51,243 nucleotides of DNA from Megalodesulfovibrio gigas DSM 1382 = ATCC 19364 (GTDB lineage: Bacteria > Desulfobacterota > Desulfovibrionia > Desulfovibrionales > Desulfovibrionaceae), in contig NC_022444.1 of the NCBI RefSeq assembly GCF_000468495.1, forward strand, positions 3,397,553-3,448,795, written 5' to 3'. Of this stretch, positions 9,184-17,794 are shown in pieces (positions within the stretch are counted from its first letter, which is position 1; every line of letters begins with the position of its first letter). A program made the position numbers and the translations under genes. The notes beneath the pieces are model-generated. The model was not told the origin of the DNA. It did not search any database and saw only the letters and a program-made list of their open reading frames with translations.

Positions 9184-9846
9184 CTATGCCAATCCGCAAT
9201 GCATCAACGCAGTACGATGATAATACTGCGCCTCTGGCGAAAGCCGGGCGGTATTGATGGTTGCAAACGCCTTTTGGGCGGCCTCGCCTCCAATTCTGGC
9301 AATGGCGTGCAGAATGTTGCATTGCAGCCAGGCATGCGAGTCCAGGTGTTGCAGCAGCGCAGGCACGGCGCCTTTGTACCCAACCCTGCCGATGGCTTCG
9401 GCTGCTGCGCCGGCCACATTGGGGTTGGGATCGTCAAGCATGCGCACGAAGAGAGCTTCTGCGTCGATCTCGCTGACCTCCCCTATCTTGCCCAGAATAT
9501 CCACGGCGAATTTGCGAATGTCCGAGACGGGCGAGGTGCAGCAGGCTGTCAGCTCCTCCAGCGCATCCAGACTGAGCGCTTCCAGTATTTCAAAGCTGAT
9601 ATTGCGCAGGGGCACCTCTTCTGAAGCCATGAGCGGAACCACGCGCCGGGCAGTTTCGCGCCCGCCGATGACTCCCAGGGCCTCGGCCGCCGCCTCGCGC
9701 ACAGCCACCACCGGATCTTCCAGGGCCGTGACAAGCGCCGGCACTGCCCCTTCCAGGCCCAGGGATCCCAAATCCTCAGCCGCGTAACGGCGCACTGTTT
9801 CGTCGCCGGTCTGGAGATTGTGAACGAGCCGATCAAGCTCTTGCAT
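9184..9846 (-). CDS. HEAT-repeat protein in the chemosensory operon
   Basis: 220 residues made almost wholly of repeated helical pairs of about 31 residues, with the pattern ALxDPxxxVRxAAAEALGxIG repeated with variation (for example ALEDPVVAVREAAAEALG and MLDDPNPNVAGAAAEAIG). This is the PBS-lyase/HEAT type, a scaffold for protein contacts with no enzyme motif. AGGAGG lies seven bases before the ATG. It lies between cheB and cheR, nine bases from cheR, so it may position the adaptation enzymes; that is inference. HEAT proteins are not part of the classical chemotaxis set. Confidence 0.85.
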   Translation of the reverse strand: MQELDRLVHNLQTGDETVRRYAAEDLGSLGLEGAVPALVTALEDPVVAVREAAAEALGVIGGRETARRVVPLMASEEVPLRNISFEILEALSLDALEELTACCTSPVSDIRKFAVDILGKIGEVSEIDAEALFVRMLDDPNPNVAGAAAEAIGRVGYKGAVPALLQHLDSHAWLQCNILHAIARIGGEAAQKAFATINTARLSPEAQYYHRTALMHCGLA

Positions 9847-9866
9847 TCATCGCCTCCTGGGTCATC

Positions 9867-10946
9867 CTAGGATGTGACCAGACTGATAATCTTGCTTGCA
9901 ATGGCTTGCACAGGCAGCACAAATTCCGCTCCGCCCAGACGTATGGCCTCGGCAGGCATGCCGAAGACCACTGCTGTTTCTTCCGACTCGGCGATGGTCC
10001 GCCCGCCTGCCTTGCGTATGGCGGCCATGGCCCGGGCGCCGTCGTTGCCCATGCCGGTCATGAGCACGGCAATGATATTGCCGCCGTAACACTCCAGCAC
10101 CGATTCCATGGTCACATCCACCGAGGGCTTGTGCAGGGTCTCTGCAGGCTGCTCTGAGAGTCTGACCATGAACCCCGGCTTGCCTGCGCCCCTGGGCGCC
10201 AGGGTCATATGCACGTCTCCCGGCGCCAGGTAGCCGTGGTTGGGCTCGATGATGTCTGCGCGCTGCGCCTCCTTGAACGGGAAGGCGCAGTTGCTGTTCA
10301 GGCGCTGTGCAAAGGAGGTGGTGAAGCTCCCGGGCATGTGCTGGATGACGATGACGGGCACGCCAAAATCCGCCGGCAGTTGCGGAAGGACATCCATGAT
10401 CGACTTGGGACCACCAGTGGACAGGCCAATGACCACAATTTTGTTCGCAGGGCTGGCCGGAGTGGTTACCCTGGGAGTGCGCGCCGGAGTGGGACGCGGG
10501 CGCGCTTGCGGCTGGGCCTTCTTGCGTCTGCCGGCGCGTCCGATATTGACGCTGGCTGCCGCACGGATTTTGAAGATGATCTCTGCAGCAATCTGATCCA
10601 TGTTCTTGGAGATGGTCCCCCCGGGCTTGGCCACAAAATCCACCGCGCCCAGCTCCAGGGCCTCGTATGTCGTCAGCGCGCCTTCCCGGGTCAGGGAACT
10701 GATCATGACCACAGGCCGGGGCGATTCCATCATGATGTACTGCAGGGCCGTCAGGCCATCCATGACGGGCATGTTGATATCCAGGGCCACCACGTCCGGT
10801 TCCAGCTCCTTGGCCTTGTCCACGGCCTCGCGTCCGTCCTTGGCCACGCCAATGACCTCGATCTCCCCGGAGCTTTCCATGATTTTTTTGATTTCCCTGC
10901 GCATGAGCGCCGAGTCGTCGGCAATCAGGACCTTGACCTTTCGCAT
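9867..10946 (-). CDS. cheB: Protein-glutamate methylesterase/deamidase CheB
   Basis: 359 residues. N-terminal receiver with LIADDSALMRREI and phosphoacceptor Asp56 in ALDINMPVMDG; then a basic, proline-rich linker (about 125-165); then the esterase domain with the catalytic Ser near residue 175 in GLSTGGPKS, a His in QHMPGSFTTSFA, and the Asp in LMTGMGNDGA. It removes methyl groups from receptors when phosphorylated by CheA. GAGGA lies eight bases before the ATG. It is followed by the HEAT protein and cheR, so both halves of the adaptation system are adjacent. Confidence 0.96.
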   Translation of the reverse strand: MRKVKVLIADDSALMRREIKKIMESSGEIEVIGVAKDGREAVDKAKELEPDVVALDINMPVMDGLTALQYIMMESPRPVVMISSLTREGALTTYEALELGAVDFVAKPGGTISKNMDQIAAEIIFKIRAAASVNIGRAGRRKKAQPQARPRPTPARTPRVTTPASPANKIVVIGLSTGGPKSIMDVLPQLPADFGVPVIVIQHMPGSFTTSFAQRLNSNCAFPFKEAQRADIIEPNHGYLAPGDVHMTLAPRGAGKPGFMVRLSEQPAETLHKPSVDVTMESVLECYGGNIIAVLMTGMGNDGARAMAAIRKAGGRTIAESEETAVVFGMPAEAIRLGGAEFVLPVQAIASKIISLVTS

Positions 10947-11000
10947 GTACCGTCCTCACAAAGTGATGGAGTGAAGGCCACCCCGAACAGACCGCGCACG

Positions 11001-11492
11001 CTACAGCAACACGCGCTTGCCATTGGTCAATTTGACTTCAATGGCGCCACTGCCCACATCAAAGAACACGCTGCGGCCGAAGGCGCCGCCCACGGATTGC
11101 GCCGCAACATGCAAGCCCAGTGTGCGCAGCACCTCCGTCACACTGGTCAGAATTCCTGTGGGGAGCTGACCCATGAAGCCCACTTCGCAGCCCTCGAACA
11201 TGTTGCCGGCCCCCGCGAGACGCACGGACATGTGCTCGCGCCGCGCGCCTCGGCGTTCCATGGGGAGCAGAAGCCCCACCAGGGCGGTGTCGGCATATAA
11301 TCCTGGCGAGTGTGCGGCCTCTTGCACGTCCAGCGAGGAGGACGGCATGGGGATGTGCGCCATGCCGCCCAGCTTGCGCGCCTGGTCCCAGAGGCAGGCC
11401 ACCACGCACGAGCCCACCCCCCTGGCCACCAGCAGGCCGGCATTGCGAGCCATCTTGAATTCGCCCGTCAGGACTACCTGTTCCGGACCCAT
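11001..11492 (-). CDS. cheD: Chemoreceptor glutamine deamidase CheD
   Basis: 163 residues from the ATG at 11492, which has GGAG about eight bases upstream; longer in-frame extensions overlap the triple-CheW gene and are low-complexity. The catalytic pair is visible: Cys29 in GVGSCVVACLWD and His46 in MAHIPMPSS. CheD deamidates receptor glutamines and can modulate CheA signalling. It lies between the triple-CheW gene and cheB. A second, divergent CheD is encoded at 31054-31581. Confidence 0.93.
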   Translation of the reverse strand: MGPEQVVLTGEFKMARNAGLLVARGVGSCVVACLWDQARKLGGMAHIPMPSSSLDVQEAAHSPGLYADTALVGLLLPMERRGARREHMSVRLAGAGNMFEGCEVGFMGQLPTGILTSVTEVLRTLGLHVAAQSVGGAFGRSVFFDVGSGAIEVKLTNGKRVLL

Positions 11493-11517
11493 ATTCTTTC
11501 TCCGGACCGCCGTCTGG

Positions 11518-13158
11518 TCATTGCGCCACCACGGTTGCCCGGCCCTTGCCTGACCTGGCTTTTTCCTTTCCCCCTGCTGCAGCCGACCGTTCAGCCTCGC
11601 CAGGGCGGTCACCAGCAGGGGTGTCCGCAGCCAGTTCCATGAGTTCGAGCCCTTCCTCGCCGGAGAGGATGGAGTCCACATTCAAGAGGATGATGATGCG
11701 TTTGCCTTTGTTCAGTTTGCCCAGACCGTCGATGAATCGTTTGTCCGGGCTGCTGCCGGAGAGGACCGAAGGCGGCGGTTCGATGTCTTTCTTGGCCATG
11801 CGCAGCACCTCGGACACGGAATCCACGATGACGCCGGTTGTCCGTCCCTGGATGCTGAGCACGACAATGCGGTTCTGTTCCGTGCGCTCGCCTTTCTCCA
11901 GGTTGAATCTGGTGCGCATGTCGATGACCGGAAGGACGTTGCCCCGCAGATTCACGATGCCTTCCACAAAGTCCGGAGCCTTGGGCACCGTGGTGATTTC
12001 CTCGATGCGGATGATCTCCTGCACGCGCATGATATCGATGCCGTATTCCTCGTGCGCGACATGAAAGCAGACCAGCTGGGCTTCGTCGTCGATTTCCTGG
12101 GCGGCCTTGAGCTCGTGTCTCGTGGCGCTGCCTGCGGTGGCCGCCACCTCTTGCCGCTCTTCGTCCGAAAGCAGGCGGGCGGCGTCCAGGAGCATGAGCA
12201 GACGTTCCCCCTTGTTCAGCTTGCCCACACCCTTGAGCCGGGAGGCATCTTCCGAGTTGATGATGGCGGGCGGGAGTTCGATGCTGGATTTTGGCAGACG
12301 CATGACCTCGGATACGGAATCGACCTGAATGCCTGTGAGCACTCCGTCCAAATCCAGCACCACGATGCGCCGGGCGTCGATCTCGTCATCATCCACGGCC
12401 GCGCTGCCACCAACTGCGGACGCCGTCTCGTCCGCCTCCAGGCCGAATCTGGTGCGCAGGTCCATGATGGGCAACAGCCGGTTGCGCAAGGACATCACGC
12501 CCTTGATGAAATCCGGCGCCTTGGGCACGGTGGTGATTTCCGTGACGCGGATGATCTCCTGCACCTGCATGATATCGATGGCGAATTCCTCTTCGGCAAG
12601 CCTGAAGGTCACCATCAGCTCTTCCTCTTCCAGGGCCTTGCTTTCCACCATCCCGGTGCGGCCGGCCTTGGCAGTGGTGCCCTTGGCTCCCGTGGCCCCC
12701 ATGGCCGCCGGTATGAGCATGTCCGCATCCAGGATCATCACCAGGCGGTTGCCATTGCCGATTTTGGCCACTCCCCGCAGGTACTGGCCTTCGATGCCAG
12801 CCACCACCTTGGGCGGGACCTCGATGATCTTATCGTCAATGTGCAGCACCTCGGACACGGAATCCACAATGATGCCTGTGGACGTGCCGCCGCAATCCAG
12901 AACCACCACGCGGGTGGAATCGTCCATCTCCTTGGAATCCATCCCCAGACGCTGACGCAGGTTGATGACCGGCAGGATGCTGCCGCGCAGGTTGGCAATG
13001 CCATTCATGTAGCTGGGCGTATTGGGCACCTTGGTAATGACCGGCGGTCGCACGATCTCCTGGACCAGGCCGATGGGAAACGCCAGCTCTTCGCCAGAGA
13101 GCGAAAAGGTCACAAGCTGACCTTCCCCGGTTTCCACGATCAGTTCTTCTTTCGTCAT
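11518..13158 (-). CDS. Triple CheW-domain coupling protein (second copy)
   Basis: 546 residues from the ATG at 13158, which has GGGGAG six bases upstream; an upstream TTG would add six residues but lacks support. Three well-conserved CheW modules: about 12-155 (GIANLRGSILPVINLRQRLG), about 180-335 (GVMSLRNRLLPIMDLRTRFG) and about 350-505 (GIVNLRGNVLPVIDMRTRFN). Modules 2 and 3 share long near-identical stretches (ITTVPKAPDF in both), which points to internal duplication. It should couple several receptor-kinase contacts at once. The neighbour upstream is the two-tip receptor. Confidence 0.92.
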   Translation of the reverse strand: MTKEELIVETGEGQLVTFSLSGEELAFPIGLVQEIVRPPVITKVPNTPSYMNGIANLRGSILPVINLRQRLGMDSKEMDDSTRVVVLDCGGTSTGIIVDSVSEVLHIDDKIIEVPPKVVAGIEGQYLRGVAKIGNGNRLVMILDADMLIPAAMGATGAKGTTAKAGRTGMVESKALEEEELMVTFRLAEEEFAIDIMQVQEIIRVTEITTVPKAPDFIKGVMSLRNRLLPIMDLRTRFGLEADETASAVGGSAAVDDDEIDARRIVVLDLDGVLTGIQVDSVSEVMRLPKSSIELPPAIINSEDASRLKGVGKLNKGERLLMLLDAARLLSDEERQEVAATAGSATRHELKAAQEIDDEAQLVCFHVAHEEYGIDIMRVQEIIRIEEITTVPKAPDFVEGIVNLRGNVLPVIDMRTRFNLEKGERTEQNRIVVLSIQGRTTGVIVDSVSEVLRMAKKDIEPPPSVLSGSSPDKRFIDGLGKLNKGKRIIILLNVDSILSGEEGLELMELAADTPAGDRPGEAERSAAAGGKEKARSGKGRATVVAQ

Positions 13159-13182
13159 AAGGCTCTCCCCGGACAATGCCGA

Positions 13183-15135
13183 TTAGGCCGCCTGCAGTTC
13201 GTCTGCGAGTGCCGAGATATCCTCAATGGCCTGGCTGAGTTCCTGCATTCCCTTGGCCTGCTCGGTCGCACTGGCCGACGCCTGCTGGGCGGCGCTGGAA
13301 CCCTGCTGGGCCGCGGAAGCAATCTGGTCCACGCCCTGCTGCGCCTGTTCCACGGCGAGTGCAGCCTGCCCTGTATTGCTCTGAATGCTGACGATGCCCA
13401 CGCGCACCTCGCCGATCTCTTTCTCGATGCGCAACAAATCCGCAGTGGATTTTTTGGCATTGTGCGCGTCTTTGTTGGCCATGGAACCCAGTTCGAGGAT
13501 GTCCCTGGAGACGATGAGCACCTGATCCTGGATGGAGCGCACGAGGTCTTTGATCTTTTCCGCGTTCTGTTCCGAATCGTTGGCCAGGGTGCGGATGTCG
13601 GAGGCCACGACGGCAAAGCCCTTGCCGTATTCACCGGCCCGCGCGGCTTCAATGGCGCCGTTCACGGCCAGCATGTTCGTCTGCATGGCCACGTTGGTGA
13701 TGGCATCCACGATCTTGTCGATCTGGCGCACACGCACTTCGAGGCTCTTCACATTTTCAGCCGACGTGGTGCTGACGTTGGCGCTGGTGCTGATGCCCAC
13801 AATGAGGTTGTCCACCGCGACCTTGCTTTCGGTCAGCAGCGTGACCATGTTGACGACCTTTTCCAGGGCATCCACAGCCTTCTGGGCGATCTCCTGGCTT
13901 TGGCGATTCACCTGGGTGATGGCCGAGGAGGATTCTTCCGCAGCAGCGCTCTGCTGTTCCGCGCCCTTGGCAATCTGGCGGATGGCGCTCATGATCTGCT
14001 GGGAGGCGGCATTGGCCTGGGAGATGGTGGCGGAGAGTTCCTCGGCCGTGGCGGCGAGCTGCTCGCTGGATTTTTCGGAATCCGTATTGACCTTGAGGTC
14101 TTCAGCCATCTGGGCCAACTCTTCGGTGGCGGTTTCGATATCCTTCATGGCCTTCATCTGCTCGGCCGTGGAGGTCGATGCCTGGGCCGCTGCGCTGGCG
14201 GCTTCTTCTGAGGCCGAGGCAATGATTTCCGTGCCCTTGAGGAACTGCACAATGGCCGTGGCCACGCTGGCGCTCATGTCGTTGATAAAGGCGCACTCGC
14301 CCTGCAGCTGCTTCATGTCCGCTTCAATCTGAGTCAGCTGCGCAGTGACGGCGCGGCCCTTTTCCACCTCTTCCTTGCCGGTGTTGCCCGCTTCTTCCGC
14401 ATCCCTGGCCACCACGCGCACGTCCTTCTGGATCTCGGAAATCAGCTCGCGGATCGAACGGGCCGATTTTTCCGCGCCCTCGGCCAGGTTGCGGACCTCG
14501 TCCGCCACCACGGCAAAGCCACGGCCATGCTCGCCTGCACGCGCTGCCTCAATGGCGGCGTTCAGAGCCAGCAGGTTGGTCTGATCCGCAATGCCTGCCA
14601 CGGTCTTGACCACTTGGCCAATCTCGTCCGCCTGCTTTTCCAACTCGGAAATGAGCCTGGCAGACTGGACGTTCCGGTCCGCTGAAAGGCCTACATTGGC
14701 GATGATGGCTTCAATGTCTGCCGAGGTCTGGCGCACCAGCTCCTGCAGCGCATTGGTCTTTTCCATGGAGGCCTGGGCAACCTCGCTGGTGTTCTTGGCG
14801 GTAATGTTGAGCCGCTGGGCCGCGGTTTGCCCTTGCTGGGCCGCGGCGCTGGCCTGGGTGGCTCCGGAGGAAATCTGCTCCATGGCCTTGTCCAGCTGCT
14901 CGGCCGCGGCGTTGGCCTGAGCGATGCCGCTGGCAAGCTCTTCCGTAGCCGAGGCAATGCGTTCGGCCACCTGCTGCCGTTTGGCGGCGGTGCGGCTGGC
15001 TGCCCGCTGGGCCGCCCGCTCCTTGGCAATACGGCGCTTTTCCACAAGATCTTGCGCCGCGTTCCGATCGGCCTCGGCATATCCTGGTGTGCGCCGCTGA
15101 TTTGCTGCACTCGGGGGGGGAGCCAGTTTTGCCAT
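13183..15135 (-). CDS. Soluble methyl-accepting protein with two MCP signalling tips
   Basis: 650 residues from the ATG at 15135, with GGAGG eight bases upstream. There is no membrane segment, no PAS, GAF or other sensor domain, only Ala-rich coiled coil. Two complete MCP hairpin tips occur about 300 residues apart: one from residue 184 ([37 protein letters not shown]) and one near 484 ([37 protein letters not shown]). Each is flanked by its own heptad repeats, so the protein looks like two fused MCP signalling domains. It probably works in the cytoplasm. The signal it senses cannot be read from sequence. Confidence 0.92.
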   Translation of the reverse strand: MAKLAPPPSAANQRRTPGYAEADRNAAQDLVEKRRIAKERAAQRAASRTAAKRQQVAERIASATEELASGIAQANAAAEQLDKAMEQISSGATQASAAAQQGQTAAQRLNITAKNTSEVAQASMEKTNALQELVRQTSADIEAIIANVGLSADRNVQSARLISELEKQADEIGQVVKTVAGIADQTNLLALNAAIEAARAGEHGRGFAVVADEVRNLAEGAEKSARSIRELISEIQKDVRVVARDAEEAGNTGKEEVEKGRAVTAQLTQIEADMKQLQGECAFINDMSASVATAIVQFLKGTEIIASASEEAASAAAQASTSTAEQMKAMKDIETATEELAQMAEDLKVNTDSEKSSEQLAATAEELSATISQANAASQQIMSAIRQIAKGAEQQSAAAEESSSAITQVNRQSQEIAQKAVDALEKVVNMVTLLTESKVAVDNLIVGISTSANVSTTSAENVKSLEVRVRQIDKIVDAITNVAMQTNMLAVNGAIEAARAGEYGKGFAVVASDIRTLANDSEQNAEKIKDLVRSIQDQVLIVSRDILELGSMANKDAHNAKKSTADLLRIEKEIGEVRVGIVSIQSNTGQAALAVEQAQQGVDQIASAAQQGSSAAQQASASATEQAKGMQELSQAIEDISALADELQAA

Positions 15136-15206
15136 CAGAGAATCCTCCACTTGTCCTAGGTGAATTGCATGAGCCGGCTTACGATTATCGATATCAAGAT
15201 ATCGTC

Positions 15207-15596
15207 TCAAAGAACCCGGACGCCTTTTTTCACAGCCTCCTCGACAACACTGCCCAGAAGCTCCGCAGAAAAAGGCTTGAGCAAGAAAAATGTGGCCTGC
15301 GCCACGCGCGCCGCCCTTTCCGTGCACTCCGAATCATCGCTTGTAATGATGATTGCCGGGATTCGGGGCGTCCCCATGGTCTCCGCGAGTTGCGTCAGCT
15401 CCTGCAGAATCTCCAGGCCGCTCACCTTGTCCATGAACACGTCCAACACCAGCAAATCATAGGTGTTCGTGGCCATGAGCTTGAGCACGTCCTCTCCATT
15501 GGGGACCACTTGCACCTCGTGCCCCATGGCGCTGAGCGCGTGGGCAATGATCTTGCGGTAAAACAGATCATCGTCAGCAACCAGAATGTTCGCCAT
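15207..15596 (-). CDS. Response regulator, receiver domain only
   Basis: 129 residues from the ATG at 15596, with GGAGGTG upstream; an extension of 20 codons is rejected. Receiver motifs: ADDDLFYRK, phosphoacceptor Asp52 in [11 protein letters not shown], and Lys in LLKPFS. The sequence after the phosphorylation site (FMDKVSG rather than NMPxMDG) separates it from the two CheY proteins further down the operon. It is the first gene of the chemosensory operon, 71 bases before the two-tip receptor. Confidence 0.9.
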   Translation of the reverse strand: MANILVADDDLFYRKIIAHALSAMGHEVQVVPNGEDVLKLMATNTYDLLVLDVFMDKVSGLEILQELTQLAETMGTPRIPAIIITSDDSECTERAARVAQATFFLLKPFSAELLGSVVEEAVKKGVRVL

Positions 15597-15723
15597 AGGC
15601 ACCTCCATGCATGAGGTCCCGCAAAGCAAGACCTGCGCCAGGATCGGCCTATGCATTTTAGTCTATTATTTAAGGGCAATAACGAGCAGTATTCGCCCGT
15701 CTTCCGGGGGAGGGGCCACAGAA

Positions 15724-15743
15724 TGGAGGTACAAAAACCTCCA
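15724..15743. repeat. Inverted repeat 1 upstream of the che operon
   Basis: Perfect arms TGGAGGT and ACCTCCA (7 bases each) with a 6-base A-rich spacer. It lies 128 bases upstream of the first che start codon. No T run follows on either strand, so it is more likely an operator or leader structure than a terminator. Confidence 0.65.
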
Positions 15744-15863
15744 CTGCGAGGCATACAGCAAAAAATAAGAGTAACTATTCCACCGAAGAAGATCTGATTA
15801 AATGCAGAGGCATAGACTATGATTGAATTTCTGCGGACTGTTATTGGAATATGCAACAAAAAT

Positions 15864-15881
15864 GGTGGCATTTTTGCCACC
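15864..15881. repeat. Inverted repeat 2 upstream of the che operon
   Basis: Perfect arms GGTGGCA and TGCCACC around TTTT. The arm resembles the GGAGGCA arm of inverted repeat 3, 73 bases away. Confidence 0.65.
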
Positions 15882-15953
15882 CGCGCATGCGCCGTATTCG
15901 TGCGCAGGCCCACCACGCCACACGATTGCGCCGCAGACCTCTTCGGTCCGCGT

Positions 15954-15971
15954 GGAGGCAAATTTGCCTCC
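15954..15971. repeat. Inverted repeat 3 upstream of the che operon
   Basis: An 18-base perfect palindrome, GGAGGCAAATTTGCCTCC, with no spacer. Continuous dyads of this kind are typical of dimeric repressor sites. Confidence 0.65.
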
Positions 15972-16228
15972 CAGGCAACGAGGATAGCCCTCCCCCACTT
16001 CCCAACGCCATTATTTCAGACCATTTTGCCTTTGAAACGAGCTCTCGGGGGAACTCCTTCGCAACGGCTTGTTATTCTTATTCCATACTAAATTACTGGA
16101 TTGTAAAAGAGAGGAGCACCTCGCCCAAAAGGGTCCCCGTTCTCGCACGGATCTTGTTTCCAAAAACAATACAATGCCTCAGAAACAGGAAAGACTGAAT
16201 CTACAACGCCTATCTGGAATACCACACC

Positions 16229-16261
16229 AAAAAAGGGCCTGGATCTGTGATCCAAGCCCTT
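16229..16261 (-). terminator. Rho-independent terminator after tRNA-Ala
   Basis: On the minus strand a 13-pair stem (AAGGGCTTGGATC with GATCCAGGCCCTT, one G-T pair), a 3-base loop and a run of T. It begins 10 bases past the CCA end of tRNA-Ala. Confidence 0.9.
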
Positions 16262-16271
16262 GAAATACCCG

Positions 16272-16347
16272 TGGTGGAGACGAAGGGATTTGAACCCTCG
16301 ACCTACGCGTTGCGAACGCGCCGCTCTCCCAACTGAGCTACGTCCCC
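16272..16347 (-). tRNA. tRNA-Ala (anticodon CGC)
   Basis: A 76-base cloverleaf with encoded CCA. The acceptor stem GGGGACG pairs with CGTCTCC and contains the G3-T70 pair, the alanine identity element. The anticodon loop TTCGCAA gives anticodon CGC, which reads GCG. The T loop is TTCGAAT. A possible promoter lies upstream on the minus strand: TTGTCT (16383-16388), 17 bases, TAAGAA (16360-16365). A strong terminator follows, so it is a single-gene transcript. Confidence 0.97.
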
Positions 16348-16445
16348 ACGAAGCAAGGGTTCTTATCCGATGCATCGCCCCAAGACAAGCGAAATATTGC
16401 GGCGGCTGTCGGCCCCCGCCGTGGGGCATCGCGCCACCGCAGCCG

Positions 16446-17177
16446 TCAGCGGCGGCGGAACTCCCACAGGCTGGCCGGCACGCCGCCGGCGGGCCAGTTG
16501 CGGGCATGGACTTTGGCCGCGTAGGCCTTGGAGGCATCGAACCCGCGGCGGTGCATGGCTTCGATGAACGGGCGATACACGGCGCGGTCTGGCTCGGCAA
16601 TCCAGGCCACGCCCTCGGGGGCCACCACGCGATCCAGAAAATCGGCCACGGGCGGGATGAAGCGGTGCTCGTACACCACATCCCCGGCCCAGACCACGTC
16701 GAACACCCGTTTGCGGAAGGCCGGGGCGCGCCAGTCCATACACAGCCAAGCCGGGGCGCGGCCGTCAAGGTGCGCCTGATTTTCTACCGTGTTGCGCCGG
16801 GCAAAGGCCAGGGCATCGGCCTCGTAATCCATGGCCGTCACCCGGGCGCCCAGGCGGCTGCCCACCAGGGCCGTAAAGCCCAGGCCACAGCCGAGGTCCA
16901 GACAGCGGCGGCCGCAGATGCGCGACTGACTGCGCTCCAGCCACTGGGCCAGGAGATAGCTGGAGGGCCACAGCTCCGTCCAGTACGGCAGGCGTTCGTC
17001 CGCTTCAAATTGCCGGCGGCGGCGCAGGGCCGCGGGGTCTGTGTCCAGCAGGTCATCGTCTTCTTCATCGTCGGCCAGACGGTCCCAGAGGGTTTCCAGG
17101 TCCGCCAGGCTGGCGAGCTGCCAGCGCACGCCGGCGGCCTCCACGGTGAAGCATCTGCAGTCGTCGTATGCGTTCAT
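16446..17177 (-). CDS. Class I SAM-dependent methyltransferase (methyltransferase-16 type)
   Basis: 243 residues. The SAM-binding motif LDLGCGLGFTALVGSRLGA is followed by MDYEADALAFARRN, and a DVVWAGDVVYE segment sits at the post-II position. This pattern fits the family that includes protein-lysine methyltransferases of the METTL20/21 type, here in bacterial form. An acidic stretch (DDEEDDDLLDTDP) lies near residue 40. The substrate cannot be told from sequence. The start has no strong ribosome site. It lies 45 bases after the PilZ gene on the same strand. Confidence 0.8.
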   Translation of the reverse strand: MNAYDDCRCFTVEAAGVRWQLASLADLETLWDRLADDEEDDDLLDTDPAALRRRRQFEADERLPYWTELWPSSYLLAQWLERSQSRICGRRCLDLGCGLGFTALVGSRLGARVTAMDYEADALAFARRNTVENQAHLDGRAPAWLCMDWRAPAFRKRVFDVVWAGDVVYEHRFIPPVADFLDRVVAPEGVAWIAEPDRAVYRPFIEAMHRRGFDASKAYAAKVHARNWPAGGVPASLWEFRRR

Positions 17178-17222
17178 GCGGCCGTGCTAACGGAAGACCG
17201 GGCGCAGCGCAATGCGCGGCCA

Positions 17223-17762
17223 TCAATCCTGGGGCTGGGACATGAGGTAAAAGCCGAGATCCGCATCCCTGGCCGGCGCATTGGTGAACCGACCATGGAT
17301 TACCTGCCGGCTGATCCCCGTAATCTCAAGCTCCCGGGTGATGGTGGGCCGCAGGGGCGTTTCCAGGACAAAGGACACGCGCAGCCTGTCGCCCATGCGC
17401 ACGTCGTGCGGGTCGGGGATGGAAAAGCGCATGCCTGTGAGGGAGAGATTCTGGATGAGGAGCTCGTCCCTTTCCTGGGTCTCCAGGTGCGTGTACTCCC
17501 CGGCGAGCTGCACGCGCTTGCGCGGCGCCTGTCGCAGCTCCAGATGACTTTCGAACCGGTGGCCGCATGAGCAGGTGACAAGCAGCGGCTTCTTCCCCTG
17601 CTTGTACCGGGCGGCATCAATGCGTCTTTCCCGGGAGCAATGCGGACAAACGATGGTGACCATACCTTGAGGGTCCGCAAAAAAGGTATGCATCTTCACT
17701 GGATGCGCGTTATCGGCCGCAGACGGGGAAGACGTTGGCGATGTGGGGTGCCCAGGGTCCAT
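17223..17762 (-). CDS. PilZ-domain protein with N-terminal zinc ribbon
   Basis: 179 residues from the ATG at 17762, which has GAGGAG upstream; an in-frame extension into the ABC-F gene is rejected. Near residue 38 a CPHC, then about 25 residues later CSCGHRF, form a small zinc ribbon. A PilZ domain follows, with RQAPRKRVQL and NLSLTGMRFSI. PilZ proteins bind c-di-GMP through RxxxR and (D/N)xSxxG; here Asn replaces the usual Asp, which is a known variant. It is a likely reader of c-di-GMP made by enzymes encoded further along the window. Confidence 0.85.
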   Translation of the reverse strand: MDPGHPTSPTSSPSAADNAHPVKMHTFFADPQGMVTIVCPHCSRERRIDAARYKQGKKPLLVTCSCGHRFESHLELRQAPRKRVQLAGEYTHLETQERDELLIQNLSLTGMRFSIPDPHDVRMGDRLRVSFVLETPLRPTITRELEITGISRQVIHGRFTNAPARDADLGFYLMSQPQD

Positions 17763-17794
17763 GCGCTGCTCCTCTGCGGCATGGGAGGGGGCTG

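Larger units (their letters stand above)
15597..16228. other. Gene-free upstream region of the chemosensory operon
   Basis: About 630 bases without a convincing gene; a 90-codon ORF on the plus strand (15819-16091) has no recognisable protein features and crosses two hairpins. The stretch is richer in A and T than the genes around it. It holds three related inverted repeats listed separately and an AT-rich segment around 15654-15680 just ahead of the first che gene. No sigma-28 or sigma-54 promoter with correct spacing was found. Confidence 0.6.

Noticed and set aside
15650-15690. A sigma-28-like TAAA and GCCGAT pair upstream of the che operon
   Set aside because: Two TAAA blocks precede GCCGAT, but the gaps are 8 and 20 bases; the sigma-28 consensus needs about 15. 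Spacing rules it out.
15819-16091. A 90-codon ORF in the che upstream region
   Set aside because: It has no ribosome site, no recognisable domain, and crosses two of the hairpins.
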